In this document: positions 56,301-63,694 of the stretch, piece by piece
Layout of the letters: every line of letters starts with the position of its first letter
Position numbering within the stretch: position 1 is the first letter of the stretch
Assembly (NCBI RefSeq): GCF_000699445.3
Contig: NC_067197.1
Coordinates: 27,387,809-27,451,808, forward strand
Source: Schistosoma haematobium
Taxonomy: Eukaryota > Platyhelminthes > Trematoda > Strigeidida > Schistosomatidae
Length of the DNA: 64,000 nucleotides
Direction of reading: 5' to 3'
The notes under the pieces: model-generated
Databases searched by the model: none
What the model saw: only the letters and a program-made list of their open reading frames with translations
What the model was told of the DNA's origin: nothing
Program-made: the position numbers and the translations under genes

Positions 56301-57922
56301 ACTGATTGACTTTGTTCAGCCTAAGTGATATGGAACTTGTGATATCAGTTAACTGAGTTATTTTTTGCATTGGTTATTTGAATCTTCCTAGTGATGTTCG
56401 GGATTGCGATTGATCAGTCTCATATTGGTATATGTGAATTCTGTGTGGAATGCAATGGCGTTTGAAGCTAACAGTACTCGGTTCTAGTTCCTATTGATGT
56501 CCACCGAAATAGTGCTAGTTACCTATGGTGTAAACAAATTTGAATATTTCTCCTAAGAATTTATGTTATGATAATTTATATGATCAGTTAATGAATGTGA
56601 AAGTGACGGTTCTTAGTTTTATTTTTTGATTAAAAATGTAAAGGTTGTTACGGGTTGCTGTGCATAGTCGATTAAAATGATTTCGAAATGACCTGGATAT
56701 CTTTTCGGATAATCGATTAGACTCCGAACAGTTTGAAATTGATGGCATGAACACGTTTCGGAAAAATGTAGATCAACGCAAGAAAATTAGATATTATTGG
56801 GTTAATACATTTAATACATTCAATCTTAAAATAGAAATAAATGATACTCTGTTTTCCAGTGCTTTATTATGCACATACCGAATTTGTATAAGATCAGTGG
56901 TATTCTTATTTGCTATATTGCCCTTAAAATGAGAACGATGAAGGTATATATATATATACCTTCATCGTTCTCAGCCTGTTTTTATATCCATAAAACGTTC
57001 GATAGGTAACTCAGAAGTAAACTGTCGAAATAATCAAAAACAAAAAAACCATTTGAAGGTCATAGATCGCATATCAATCTAGCTTTACGTTTTTTAGACG
57101 AAACTGAATTGAGATATTTGGTTTCAACATTACTATGGTTATTTTTATTAAGATACACGTTACTGGGTAAATAAAGGTAAGTTTACGACTATGATTCAAA
57201 CTTCAGGATCGACATTCTTATATCGATGGTGTAGAGTTTATGATTAGGTTTTAAAGTTTGAATATTAGGATGAACGATGCAAAGATATCCTCTGAAAATT
57301 CTGTGATTTTGAACTTCATTTATTAGTTCGTGGTTATTACTTTCTGATTAAGTAAAACGGGTCACAATTTCAAAGTCATTTAGAAACTCAATGTAGGTTT
57401 ATGATTAACATTTAAACCTTAAAGAAACTAGAATGTAAAAAATATGGATAGAAGCTTTACGTCCACGTTTAGTTCATTCATAAAAGACGAAAAGTGTTTC
57501 TATAAATGTATAGGGAACCTTTAGAATCAACTTTGCTTAAAAAGCTATTAAATCTGTGATAAATTTGGCATTTTCTTAAAGCTACAACAGTAAAGCTTAG
57601 TGAGTTGGCTTCTAAGATTTTTTTGAAAAAAGGACTAGACTGGTTAAAAGGGATTCTGGATACTTTTTTCTATGTATTCTATGGAACTAATCAATCAACT
57701 ATAAATATCTTACATAATTTATTTTGTATTTAGATATCTGAACCAAACTATGGAGAACAAGTAAATCGACAAAATTCAATTTTAAGTGAAATTTCTGCAA
57801 AAGAATTAGCTGAAGTATTTTTAAATGATTTAACTGATAATGTATCCGTATATTTGGAAGATATTTTAGATGAACTATTACAAAACAATAATAACGATGA
57901 TAATAAAGATCTTCAATCATAA
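38189..57922 (+). CDS. Multi-exon gene for an unrecognised helical, acidic-tailed protein
   Basis: I do not recognise this protein. The firm part is three exons at the 3' end: 54813-54991, 55868-55963 and 57734-57922, each with GT-AG borders and consistent phases, ending in TAA. They encode about 153 residues rich in Glu, Ile, Leu and Ser, likely helical or coiled-coil. The acidic end contains YLEDILDELL and an Asn/Asp run. Upstream, 49940-50057 joins the firm part in phase; 41789-41840 and 38189-38310 look exon-like but do not all fit one reading frame, so alternative splicing or missed exons are likely. Introns are long and filled with SINEs, a solo LTR and a palindrome. The true 5' end may lie further upstream. 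Confidence 0.6.
38665..38899 (+). mobile_element. Internally deleted LINE: 5' block joined to 3' end
   Basis: The right part (about 38765-38899) is the same RTE-like 3' end as at 36977-37220, including GTGGGCGGCCTATGCTCC, the AACAGGCG end and a short TAAG tail. The left part is a C-rich block (GGGGTCGCCGACACCATGCC, CCTCCTCCTTTACCCGGAC) that resembles 5' untranslated LINE sequence. The coding region between them is absent, giving a short non-autonomous-looking unit. Confidence 0.65.
38900..39949. other. AT-rich sequence within the presumed first large intron
   Basis: No supported feature. Confidence 0.4.
39950..40205 (+). repeat. Diverged hammerhead-SINE remnant
   Basis: The ribozyme area keeps GTTTCCTACGAGGACGAAAC and TGTCCAGTAGTTCTTGG, and a tail word GGTTGCCTAACTAAGACC. 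The core reads TTGAGGG, so it should be inactive. The head is scrambled. Confidence 0.55.
40206..41393. other. AT-rich sequence, nothing recognised
   Basis: No exon or element could be supported. Confidence 0.4.
41394..41500 (-). repeat. Hammerhead SINE 3' part, minus strand, paired head-to-head
   Basis: The minus strand shows GCGCACCG, the intact core CTGAGGA and GAAAC. These are followed by AAACACTAGACG-type stem I (weakened), CCAGGTTTTCCATGGTCGTC and the tail TCTAGCTTTAATCGATTCAT. It mirrors the plus-strand copy at 41539-41730. Confidence 0.7.
41539..41730 (+). repeat. tRNA-headed hammerhead SINE, near-complete
   Basis: The head has the A-box-like TACTGGCTCAGTGGTCTACA and the B-box-like GGGTTCAAGTCGC. 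The ribozyme is present but its core reads GTGAGGA (first base changed). The tail is CCAGGTTTTCCATTGTGGTC then TAGCTTTAATCGACTAGTGA. Together with the minus copy to its left it forms an inverted repeat spanning about 330 bp. Confidence 0.8.
41789..41840 (+). CDS. Tentative exon B of the unknown gene
   Basis: It has a strong acceptor (TTTCTTTTCTAG) and donor (AACAAG|GTAATA). In the frame following exon A it reads EKFVNYVLNSYGFYKKQ plus one base. In another frame it reads KSLLTMFLIRMDSTKNK and then joins exon C. Which frame is used cannot be settled from sequence alone. Confidence 0.45.
41841..43189. other. AT-rich intronic sequence with possible old SINE scraps
   Basis: Around 42300-42375 and 42580-42620 there are faint hammerhead-SINE words (TATTTTGTCCTAG, CCTGAGGAGTTAC), too weak to call as elements. 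Confidence 0.35.
43190..43400 (-). repeat. Partial Sm-alpha-like SINE, minus strand
   Basis: The minus strand has GGAAACGCGCGTCCTGGATT and CCACTGCTAGCCACTATCCA, the 3' half of the hammerhead and the end of the element. The 5' half of the ribozyme (CUGANGA and stem II) is missing. The rest matches the family arm with AAGAGACTGG and CTAAACATCAATGGGAAG words. Confidence 0.65.
43843..43955 (-). mobile_element. 3' terminal scrap of the RTE-like LINE with an expanded TAAG tail
   Basis: On the minus strand AGAGTGGGCTACAAAATGCT and GGCCTATGCTCCATTGGGAG lead to AAGAGGCG and then about a dozen TAAG/TAAA units (43843-43893 on the plus strand as TTAC/TTAT). Only about 60 bp of element body remains. Confidence 0.8.
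43956..45999. other. AT-rich intronic sequence with two SINE scraps
   Basis: 44968-45006 carries the tail word CATGGTGGTCTAGCTTTAAT of the hammerhead SINE. 45100-45175 has a degraded minus-strand ribozyme region. A possible acceptor with an open frame at 45779-45905 was considered and not called. Confidence 0.4.
46000..46170 (+). repeat. Hammerhead SINE with intact catalytic core
   Basis: The head keeps the B-box-like GGGTTCGAATCTC. The ribozyme is at 46073-46118, followed by CCAGGTTTTCCATGGTGGTC and a TAGATTCAAGTGACTAATTA tail. The A-box part of the head is replaced by unrelated sequence, so the copy is 5'-truncated. Confidence 0.78.
46073..46118 (+). ncRNA. Hammerhead ribozyme motif with CTGAGGA core
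   Basis: Stem I is GCACTG/CAGTGT (one wobble pair). The core CTGAGGA and GAAA are intact. Stem II GCCCC...AGGAC has a mismatch. Stem III (ACGACAGCT) is poorly paired. It is catalytically plausible only if stem III forms between two copies. Confidence 0.55.
46230..46345 (+). repeat. Sm-alpha-like SINE fragment
   Basis: The words GTCTTGGATTACTCTGCTAG, CCACCATACA and AACATCGAGGCAATTCGCAC match the 3' half of the hammerhead and the following arm of the Sm-alpha-like family. The catalytic core is absent. Confidence 0.55.
46346..48439. other. AT-rich intronic sequence, nothing recognised
   Basis: No exon or element could be supported. Confidence 0.4.
48440..48525 (+). repeat. Tail fragment of the hammerhead SINE
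   Basis: CATTTCCATGGTGGTCTAGT followed by TTCAAATAACTCATGATCTC and a TTGAAATTATTACAATC terminus. The ribozyme and head are missing. Confidence 0.6.
49071..49462 (+). repeat. About 390-bp higher-GC dispersed repeat, copy 2
   Basis: The better-preserved copy of the repeat at 36036-36432, in the same orientation. Key words are CCCAAACCGAAGCAGGTGGT, GGGGGCCACTCCCCGAGCCT, CACAAGGTAGTGGAGCATCG, GCAGGATACTGGAGCCCATG and CTCTCCCAACTCTCGGCCGT. Its base composition differs sharply from the flanks. Open frames on its minus strand are not conserved in copy 1. Confidence 0.75.
49610..49805 (-). repeat. Sm-alpha-like SINE, minus strand, half hammerhead
   Basis: On the minus strand the head has GAAGCAAACGATACTGAGTT and TGAGTCCCGAAGTG. 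Then comes GCAAGTACATCCAG with the intact core CTGACGA and GTCCTAAATAAGAT. The GAAA segment and stem III are replaced by unrelated sequence, so no cleavage is expected. Confidence 0.65.
49940..50057 (+). CDS. Probable exon C of the unknown gene
   Basis: It has a long pyrimidine-rich acceptor (TTTATTTATTATTAG) and a GTG|GTATGA donor. The only open frame encodes AGIKQRRQLHIQNVKHTWWR then PKSVRRSSGRIGYTYKPQS, a strongly basic segment. It ends in phase 1 with G, which completes an Ala codon at the start of exon D. Confidence 0.6.
50661..50895 (+). repeat. Hammerhead SINE with an inverted tail copy in front
   Basis: The plus-strand copy (about 50730-50895) has GGTCTTGGGTTTGAATTACG as a B-box remnant. 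Its ribozyme, starting at 50792, has stem I GCACTG, core CTGAGGA and GAAG instead of GAAA. It is followed by CCAGGTTTTCAATGGTGATC. Immediately left, 50661-50718 is a minus-strand tail of the same family (ATCATGAATCGATCAATCCT, AGACCACTATTAAAAACCAG), forming an inverted pair. Confidence 0.7.
51085..51300 (-). repeat. Diverged tRNA-headed SINE, minus strand
   Basis: The minus strand shows ATTGGATACCAGCTCAGTGT as an A-box-like head and CACGAAGGTCCTAGT words. The far end has CCCTGGTTTTCAGTGGTACC like the hammerhead-SINE tail. The ribozyme is unrecognisable. Confidence 0.45.
51301..52193. other. AT-rich intronic sequence, nothing recognised
   Basis: No supported feature. A minus-strand open frame at 51.6-51.9 kb has no family resemblance. 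Confidence 0.4.
52194..52667 (-). mobile_element. Probable solo LTR
   Basis: A 474-bp block bounded by TG...CA on either reading and clearly richer in G+C than its flanks. Read on the minus strand it starts TGTCGAGCCCGCATAGCTTA and contains TATAAATA near 52488-52495, a reasonable promoter, and a TTATTTAATTCC word further on. It ends GATCTCGGGCCA. The minus orientation is preferred because of the TATA box. No internal retrotransposon sequence flanks it. No clear target-site duplication was found (TTTAG left, TAGAA right). Confidence 0.5.
52668..54812. other. AT-rich intronic sequence before exon D
   Basis: No exon or element could be supported. Confidence 0.4.
54813..54991 (+). CDS. Exon D of the unknown gene
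   Basis: The acceptor is TTTAATTAG and the donor GGG|GTGAGA. After completing an Ala codon it encodes QEKVISSIKSEITDQTESSI, then DFEPIRRIQTLAENVRDES and EVRPILRNISQEMVHG. It is open only in this frame, with a charged amphipathic composition and phase 0 at the end. Confidence 0.75.
55868..55963 (+). CDS. Exon E of the unknown gene
   Basis: The acceptor is CAATAG and the donor AAT|GTAAGT (consensus). It has 32 codons, phase 0 at both ends, and encodes VIEGSEERSSKFLEILEQNQ and then QVTLIGEEMKSN, helical in composition. Confidence 0.75.
56340..56530 (+). repeat. Sm-alpha-like SINE fragment in the last intron
   Basis: The arm words TTGAATCTTCCTAGTGATGT and GATTGATCAGTCTCATATTG are followed by GCAATGGCGTTTGAAGCTAA and CAGTACTCGGTTCTAGTTCC (B-box remnant). 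The hammerhead is absent. Confidence 0.55.
56931..56972. repeat. Perfect 42-bp palindrome
   Basis: The left half GAGAACGATGAAGGTATATA plus T is followed directly by its exact reverse complement. The centre is an alternating TA run. It lies in the intron between exons E and F and could extrude as a cruciform or fold as a 21-bp RNA hairpin. Confidence 0.95.
57734..57922 (+). CDS. Last exon (F) of the unknown gene with the stop codon
   Basis: The acceptor is TTGTATTTAG. It has 62 codons and TAA, encoding ISEPNYGEQVNRQNSILSEI, then SAKELAEVFLNDLTDNVSVY and an acidic Asn/Asp-rich end (NNNNDDNKD). It continues in phase 0 from exon E. Confidence 0.78.
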   Translation: MSEPNYGEQVNRQNSILSEISAKELAEVFLNDLTDNVSVYLEDILDELLQNNNNDDNKDLQS

Positions 57923-57960
57923 TGATCATAATAAGTGAAATAATAATTATGTAACATATC

Positions 57961-57966
57961 AATAAA
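57961..57966 (+). terminator. Candidate polyadenylation signal of the unknown gene
   Basis: AATAAA 39 bases after the stop codon; a second AATAAA is at 58016-58021. Either would give a short 3' UTR. Confidence 0.55.
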
Positions 57967-58240
57967 ACAAAATCAAATAATCAATTTGGAAGAGATATGT
58001 TCCTTTAACTTTGAGAATAAAGTATTATTAACTGAATAAATTTGTCTGATGACATTTCTTTTATGTACGTTTCATTATACTTGATCAATTATTATTATTA
58101 TTATCATTATTGATGGATTTATTCATTCAATATTATATTTTGGTCTATTATAGAAGCCTCAGTACGAGGTATTTCTACAAATATCCTTTACGAGAACAAA
58201 GGAAAAATATGACAAAATATCTGATTCTGTACTTTTCAAA

Positions 58241-59100
58241 TTAGAAATATGTTGAAGAATGTAGGTTATTGATTAGGTTAACCCTAACAATCTGTTCGTC
58301 ACAGAGTATATTTGCTAGATAAGGTATTATAGAACTTTTATATTTTTGTTTGCATGAATGGGTTTTAATGTATTTACGTCTCGTTCTATCAAAAGATATA
58401 CGAGGAGAAAGATATGAATGAAGAGGATGGTTAGTATGTGATAACATCTGCCAGGAGTTTGAAAGACTTTAAATGTCTATCCACAACCATATTAATGATG
58501 ATCTTTAAAGATTCACCACACATCTTGTTAACTACCTTTAGCACTCTCCATAATACAGTAAAGTTTTTTCTCAGAAGCTCCGGCAAGAATAATGGAGAAC
58601 AGTGAAGAATAATAGGTAATATGCAGGAATTGACAAATTGTAAGAGTAAATATCGAGTAATCCCAAGAGTATGCAATCTCTTTATGTACTAAGTCAGATG
58701 GAAAACTTTCTTCTATAACAGTAACACATGAGAAAATCAAGAGAGATCAGAGGAACGGGTAACACCAACGTAATTGACCTTCGTCACTGTGTTTATCAAA
58801 GAGTCTGCAATGTGATCTCGAAATGGTGTTTAGATGCTGTTCATGTCTCATGCTAAAGTTAACAGCTTGACATTTAGACGAATTAACTATGAGACCATTG
58901 ACAACAGACCAACATTCAATACGAAACAAAGACGCATTCATTTCTAAGAGATATAAAGAGATAGAAACTCCATGATCATGCAGAAAAAGAGAAAAGAAGA
59001 GGTGAAAGAACAGCTCCTTGTGGTACACCTTCATGAGACAGTAGAGACGTTGAACACTTCCAAACAGTGTACTGTTCTCGTCATTTAATCTTGAAATAAC
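58241..59100 (-). mobile_element. Degenerate jockey/CR1-like LINE fragment
   Basis: On the minus strand, next to the start near 59080, the reverse-transcriptase motif GVPQGAVLSPLLF can be read with a frame slip. It is followed by VNGLIVNSSKCQAVNFSMRH and then LLLQFVNSCILPIILHCSPL, which resembles the region after the catalytic core. The final part reads SFDRTRRKYIKTHSCKQKYK. At least three frameshifts separate these pieces and the YADD box is not visible. This family differs from the other LINEs in the window. It ends about 320 bp beyond the stop codon of the unknown gene, on the opposite strand. Confidence 0.75.
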
Positions 59101-59464
59101 TTCTTATTTAAAGGTATATATGGTAGAATAAAAATCTGAAGTTTCTTAAGAATCTCAACTACAAAATGTCTCTGATGACATCAGGGTAATTACATAAAAT
59201 AACAATGATGTTAAACATTGTTGTAATATAGTTTGGATTTCAGTCATTGTTTTGCTAGAATAATGTTACAATTTATTCATATTAAAATACTGAGACTTTA
59301 ATCTTCTTATCCTGAAACTTTCCATTTAATACAACAACACCATGGAACATAATATTTCAGCTATTCAGTGAATTATTCTCCTTGATTTAGTTAAAGTTAG
59401 TTCCCATCTGACGACATTTTTCATAAATATGTTTTTGCAACTTATGGTATTATCTAAGTAATTT

Positions 59465-60791
59465 ATAACCTGAAAGGAGTACCAAAGAAGTACATTAACC
59501 TTATAAAGGCTCTATACTCGAGCACAACTGGTAGAGTGAGAGCTTATGGCGAACTGTCATCAGAATTGATCACTTTAAGTGGTGTTCGTCAGGGCTGTCC
59601 ACTCTCCCCATTCTTGTTCAACTTTGTCATTGACGTACTTTTAGAGATAACACTCTCCTCATCTAAATTTACAGGGGTTGAACTTCTACCAGGAGGTTCA
59701 CTTGTTGACTTAGAATATGCTGATGACATAGTTTTATTTGGTGAAGACGCTGACAAAATGCAGAGTCTTCTGACCACTCTAAGCAACAATGCAAGCATGT
59801 TCGGGATGCGATTCTCCCCCTCGAAATGCAAAATGTTGCTTCAGGATTGGGTTACATCGACACCCGAACTAGTGTTAGGGAGTGAAGTAGTTGAGTGTGT
59901 CGACCGCTTCACTTATCTTGGAAGTCTCATCAGCCATTGTGGTTTAGTGTGTGACGAAATCTCAGCACGGATACAGAAGGCTCGACTAGCTTTTGCCAAC
60001 TTGCGTCATTTATGGCGTGGGCGAGATATCCGTCTATCAACCAAAGGATGGGTTTACTGCGCAGCAGTTCGTTCCGTCCTACTTTATGGCAGTGAAACAT
60101 GGCCGGTAAGAGTAGAGGATATCCGTAGGCTACTAGTATTTGATCATAGGTGTCTTCGAAACATTGCTCGTATATCATGGGACCATCGAGTAAGTAACAC
60201 AGTTGTTAGGAAACGGATACTAGGTAAGGATGGCAAATCAATTGATGAAGTAGTGAAACTTCATCAGTTGAGATGGCTGGGACACGTGTTACGTATGCCC
60301 AACGACCGACTACCTCGACGTGCTATGTTCAGTGGTATAGGAGTAGGTTGGAAGAAAGCTAGGGGCGGCCGAACCAAAACATTGAACAAGTCCATGAAGT
60401 CACTGACAAGTGAACTGAGCCATATTGGTAGGTGTAGACTACCTGGTTGGGGACCGCGAGATGACAGCAACCGATGGTTAGAGACCCTGAATGACATGGC
60501 TCAAAATTGTTTGCAATGGCGCAGGTGCATCCACTCTCTGTGTTCTCCCAAATTCTAATCTTCTGAATTCTTCATGTCCCTTTTTTCCTCTTTCCAAATT
60601 TCTTTCACTGGATTATACTCTTTAAATAACATCTCCAAACCCTAATCTTCCCGATTGCTGCTTATACTCTTACTACCTCTACCACTACGGGATTTGAATC
60701 GACAAGTGCATCTCTGTGCTAATGTGGTGTGGCAACTCGAACTGATGTACGTACGTACGAAGTTCTACGTTGTTACTGACTGACTGATAAC
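59465..60791 (+). mobile_element. LINE with an intact reverse-transcriptase C-terminal frame, 5'-truncated
   Basis: The insertion starts within the reverse transcriptase (LKGVPKKYINLIKALYSSTT). It then runs uninterrupted to a stop at 60558: SGVRQGCPLSPFLFNFVIDV, LEYADDIVLFGEDADKM with the catalytic YADD, YLGSLISHCG, VRSVLLYGSETWPV and a C-terminal RWLGHVLRMPNDRLPRRAMF region, ending HSLCSPKF. A 3' UTR of about 200 bp follows, ending in a (CTGA)n-type tail at 60773-60787. The unbroken frame of at least 340 codons contrasts with the decayed LINEs elsewhere, so this copy is young. A 5-bp ATAAC repeat at both ends is too short to count as a sure target-site duplication. The exact clade (RTE-like) is inferred. 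Confidence 0.88.
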
Positions 60792-62004
60792 AAAACCTTA
60801 TTGTAATTTAAACTACATGTTTGAACAATGGTCCAATGTTTAAGAGATGCTGATAAGGACTTTGAAATTTGTAGTTTTATCAATCCTTATCGATAGAACT
60901 CATTGAGTGAATGGAATAGTCTTTGATTATTACCTATGTGTTGATTTATAGTTATTTCAAAGCACAATTCAAACCTACCTTGAGTTAATAGATTGGTTCA
61001 ATGCATGGTCATAGTAACATCAATCCAAATAGGGATTATCTGTTATACATTCAGTTACTTCATATTTTTACGATCAAACCGTTTTATCATTATTCATAAA
61101 ATAATTAACCAATTAAATTGACATTGTATTTGAATAACTCTTCAAGACAGCTTTTGTATTGAAGTTTAAACTAAGTCAGTAAAATGTCTTCTCAATCTCA
61201 TTAATTGTTAGGTTTAGCATCTTCCAATCTAGTAACAACCATTATATCATCAATACCCTGAATTAATGTATAGTCGTCTAAAAATGTTACTTTAGAAGAA
61301 TGTTAAATTCGTTATGAAAATTTATCATCAAATCTTTCAGTAATTTTTTCTTTCTTCTATTAAAGCAAAGTTAATCAACTAGTCATTAGAATGTTAAGAA
61401 TTTTCTTTCCTATCTAACTGATAAGTATAACGATTTCATTAGAATGTTTATAGTTAATTAAACTAAACTAATTCTAATACGATACAATTTAGTTTAGTCG
61501 ATATAAATGCTAGTTAAGCAGTTTCTGTATAGTTTTACCTTTAGATCAAAATCAACTTCAGTAACGTATATGTGTAATATACATATACGTATAACAAGGA
61601 CACTTTTTTCAACATTTAATTAATAAACTAAAACTGATAATCTTTTAATTCATCGTGAATACAACAAGGGATTAAATACCAAACAGATCAATTTTTCTAT
61701 CAATGAATCACTAATAGTAATGATTTGAAATGAATAAATTATAGTAAATATGATAAGTGATGTAAGTTGTTTAATATAAACTTACAAAACAAATTATTAG
61801 TAGTATTGAAAAATCTGGTTTATTTATATATATGCTGCAGAAATGAATTATCTCAGAATAGTTTATTTAAATATTAAACAACAAAAGAAAATGACCTGAA
61901 TTTAATTCCTCTAATATTTAGTAAGAAAGGAAACACAAATGCTCGTTCCATTTGAAATGATCATGAGAACTTATTGAAACTTCTTGTAACACTTCACTTG
62001 GTGT
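60792..62004. other. AT-rich sequence, nothing recognised
   Basis: Only a small hairpin is noted, with arms ACGTATATGT (61564-61573) and ACATATACGT (61581-61590) and a 7-nt loop. Confidence 0.45.
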
Positions 62005-62028
62005 TATTTTACTTGTATCTTCCCATTG

Positions 62029-62088
62029 CAGGCACATCTAGCTGACGAGTCTCGACTAGGACGAAACTCGGGTCCTCAATTTCACTGC
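62029..62088 (+). ncRNA. Sm-alpha-like hammerhead ribozyme, first unit
   Basis: The core CTGACGA fits CUGANGA. Stem II GTCT/AGGAC closes with a wobble pair and is followed by GAAA. Stem III is CTC/GGG with no loop, and cleavage is predicted after GTC. Stem I (ACATCTAG against CTCAATTTC) has decayed, so activity is uncertain. Confidence 0.55.
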
Positions 62089-62341
62089 TAGCCACTATCC
62101 ATCTTTGTTTAAAAAGCTTATGTTTTAAGGCCATACCGAGATAATCAGCACCGAATGCACACATGACAATAAGAGACTGATCAACTGCAGTCTTAAATAA
62201 CAATGGGAATATGCAAGTAAAACAACAAGTGAATTTAAACTTCACCCCATTGCACAAGCAAGTGGCTAAAAGGAAAACGCGATAGTGTTTCAAGCGAACG
62301 GTACCGCGCACTAGTACTGGAGTGAACATCAACTCTGAGAT

Positions 62342-62387
62342 GCAGGTACATCCAGCTGACGAGTCCCAAATAGGAGGATTCCACTAC
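62342..62387 (+). ncRNA. Sm-alpha-like hammerhead, second unit, with a core deletion
   Basis: GCAGGTACATCCAG, CTGACGA and GTCCCAAATAGGA are as in the known element. The sequence then jumps to GGATTCCACTAC: the GAAA segment, stem III and the cleavage site are missing, so this unit cannot cleave. Confidence 0.65.
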
Positions 62388-62639
62388 TAGCCACTATTAA
62401 TTCTTCCTCTAACACTCTTTTTATAAATAAAATATTACTTTAAATTTACTTAATTCTTCGGTTGACTTTCGTTGCTCAATCTATTAAAAACTACACTGAA
62501 TGTAACATATGTTTCTTTCTAGTATAAGCAATCTCCACAGAGCTAACACTACTAATCATCTGTTAACAGTTGATTATCATCTGGGAAAAATAATTTCCAG
62601 GTTAAGAAAACGTTATGAGCTACTGCCATCGGTTAATAT

Positions 62640-63185
62640 CAACCATGTCGAATGTGAGATAAGTATTATGTGTAAGTATTCATGACAATTGTACAGTATA
62701 AAAAGTGGTGTAAAACCAATAATCTTAGTTGATGGGTGTTGTTATATCCTAGTGAAGATTAAATTGCGAGTAACTTCCGAGAACTATTGGTAAACTAATA
62801 TTATATATATATATATATTGTTACTGTGTAACTGTCCAGTAAACAGACTGTGCAAATCTATATTCCTCTTATTATAAGCTTCATTTTGACCTATAGATTA
62901 TTATTGTACGATTTACTGTTCTTAAGTTATACTCAGTTATCTGATTACCGTCTCCTATCTTCACAGCCACTTTTGGCTTTACTTTGTATAAATGTTATTT
63001 CCTATTTTATGGTGAGATGCGGACTCTTTGCCTGGGATATAAACTAAGTATGTATGAAATAACTGATTCGCATAGCGGAAGTTATTGTTGGTGTTCTGGA
63101 CTCAACTAGACGGGCTAAGTGAGCAAAGGACCAATAATAGGACGCTAGGCTGATCAGACCGGTCAAGCATCTACAGTGTTGTATA
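62640..63185. other. Unclassified repeat-like segment with a TA microsatellite
   Basis: The segment contains a TA run at 62803-62818 and, near 63085-63170, a higher-GC patch (GACTCAACTAGACGGGCTAA, GATCAGACCGGTC) unlike the surrounding DNA. It may be an LTR or DNA-transposon remnant. No ends or duplications could be defined. Confidence 0.25.
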
Positions 63186-63694
63186 CTATGTCGTTTTATA
63201 TTCATACACATGCGAATTTACAATTACCAAAGTCTACTCTCTTATCATACAAGGTTCATTGAAAAATCACGGTTTAAATGGAATATGCTTCCGGCAAATT
63301 TGAAATAAAAATCTGTATCTAAATAGCTTGTCTTATGTATAAACAATTAAATAAGTTTAAATGAATAGGGGAAACAAGTATATATGCACTTAAATGTAAA
63401 CAAGGAATGTTATAAACTTGATTATTTTGTTTTTAGCATTAATAATAAGTTTCCATTTCTGTAATTTGGAACTGAAAATACAACGTATTTCAATGAAAAC
63501 AAATATAATACTAAAATATAAATAAGTAAATAACGTCATTTTAGCCAGTTTTTTAGAATTTTCACCTACTTCCTTATTCAATGTGCTTTTATTTAAAACA
63601 AAAGAAAACTGTAATGCCTAACATCATGAAATTTAGTTAATCTAATTACATAGTTTATTCATTCTAATCACATAGTCACTTTGAAAATATCTAT
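63186..63694. other. AT-rich sequence, nothing recognised
   Basis: No supported feature. Confidence 0.45.

Larger units (their letters stand above)
62005..62400 (+). repeat. Sm-alpha-like dimer: two hammerhead regions 314 bp apart
   Basis: The first ribozyme region starts at 62029 (GCAGGCACATCTAG) and the second at 62342 (GCAGGTACATCCAG). Both carry the core CTGACGA, at 62042-62048 and 62356-62362. Between them lies a complete unit: the arm with AATAAGAGACTGATCAACTG, TTGCACAAGC, a tRNA-like GGCTAAAAGGAAAACGCGAT head and CAAGCGAACGGTACCGC. Both repeats finish with CACTGCTAGCCACTATCC-like sequence. The arrangement is a tandem dimer of one Sm-alpha-like monomer, the first copy being 5'-truncated. 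Confidence 0.75.

Noticed and set aside
62009..62332. 107-codon open frame on the minus strand
   Set aside because: It is antisense to the Sm-alpha-like dimer and has no independent support.
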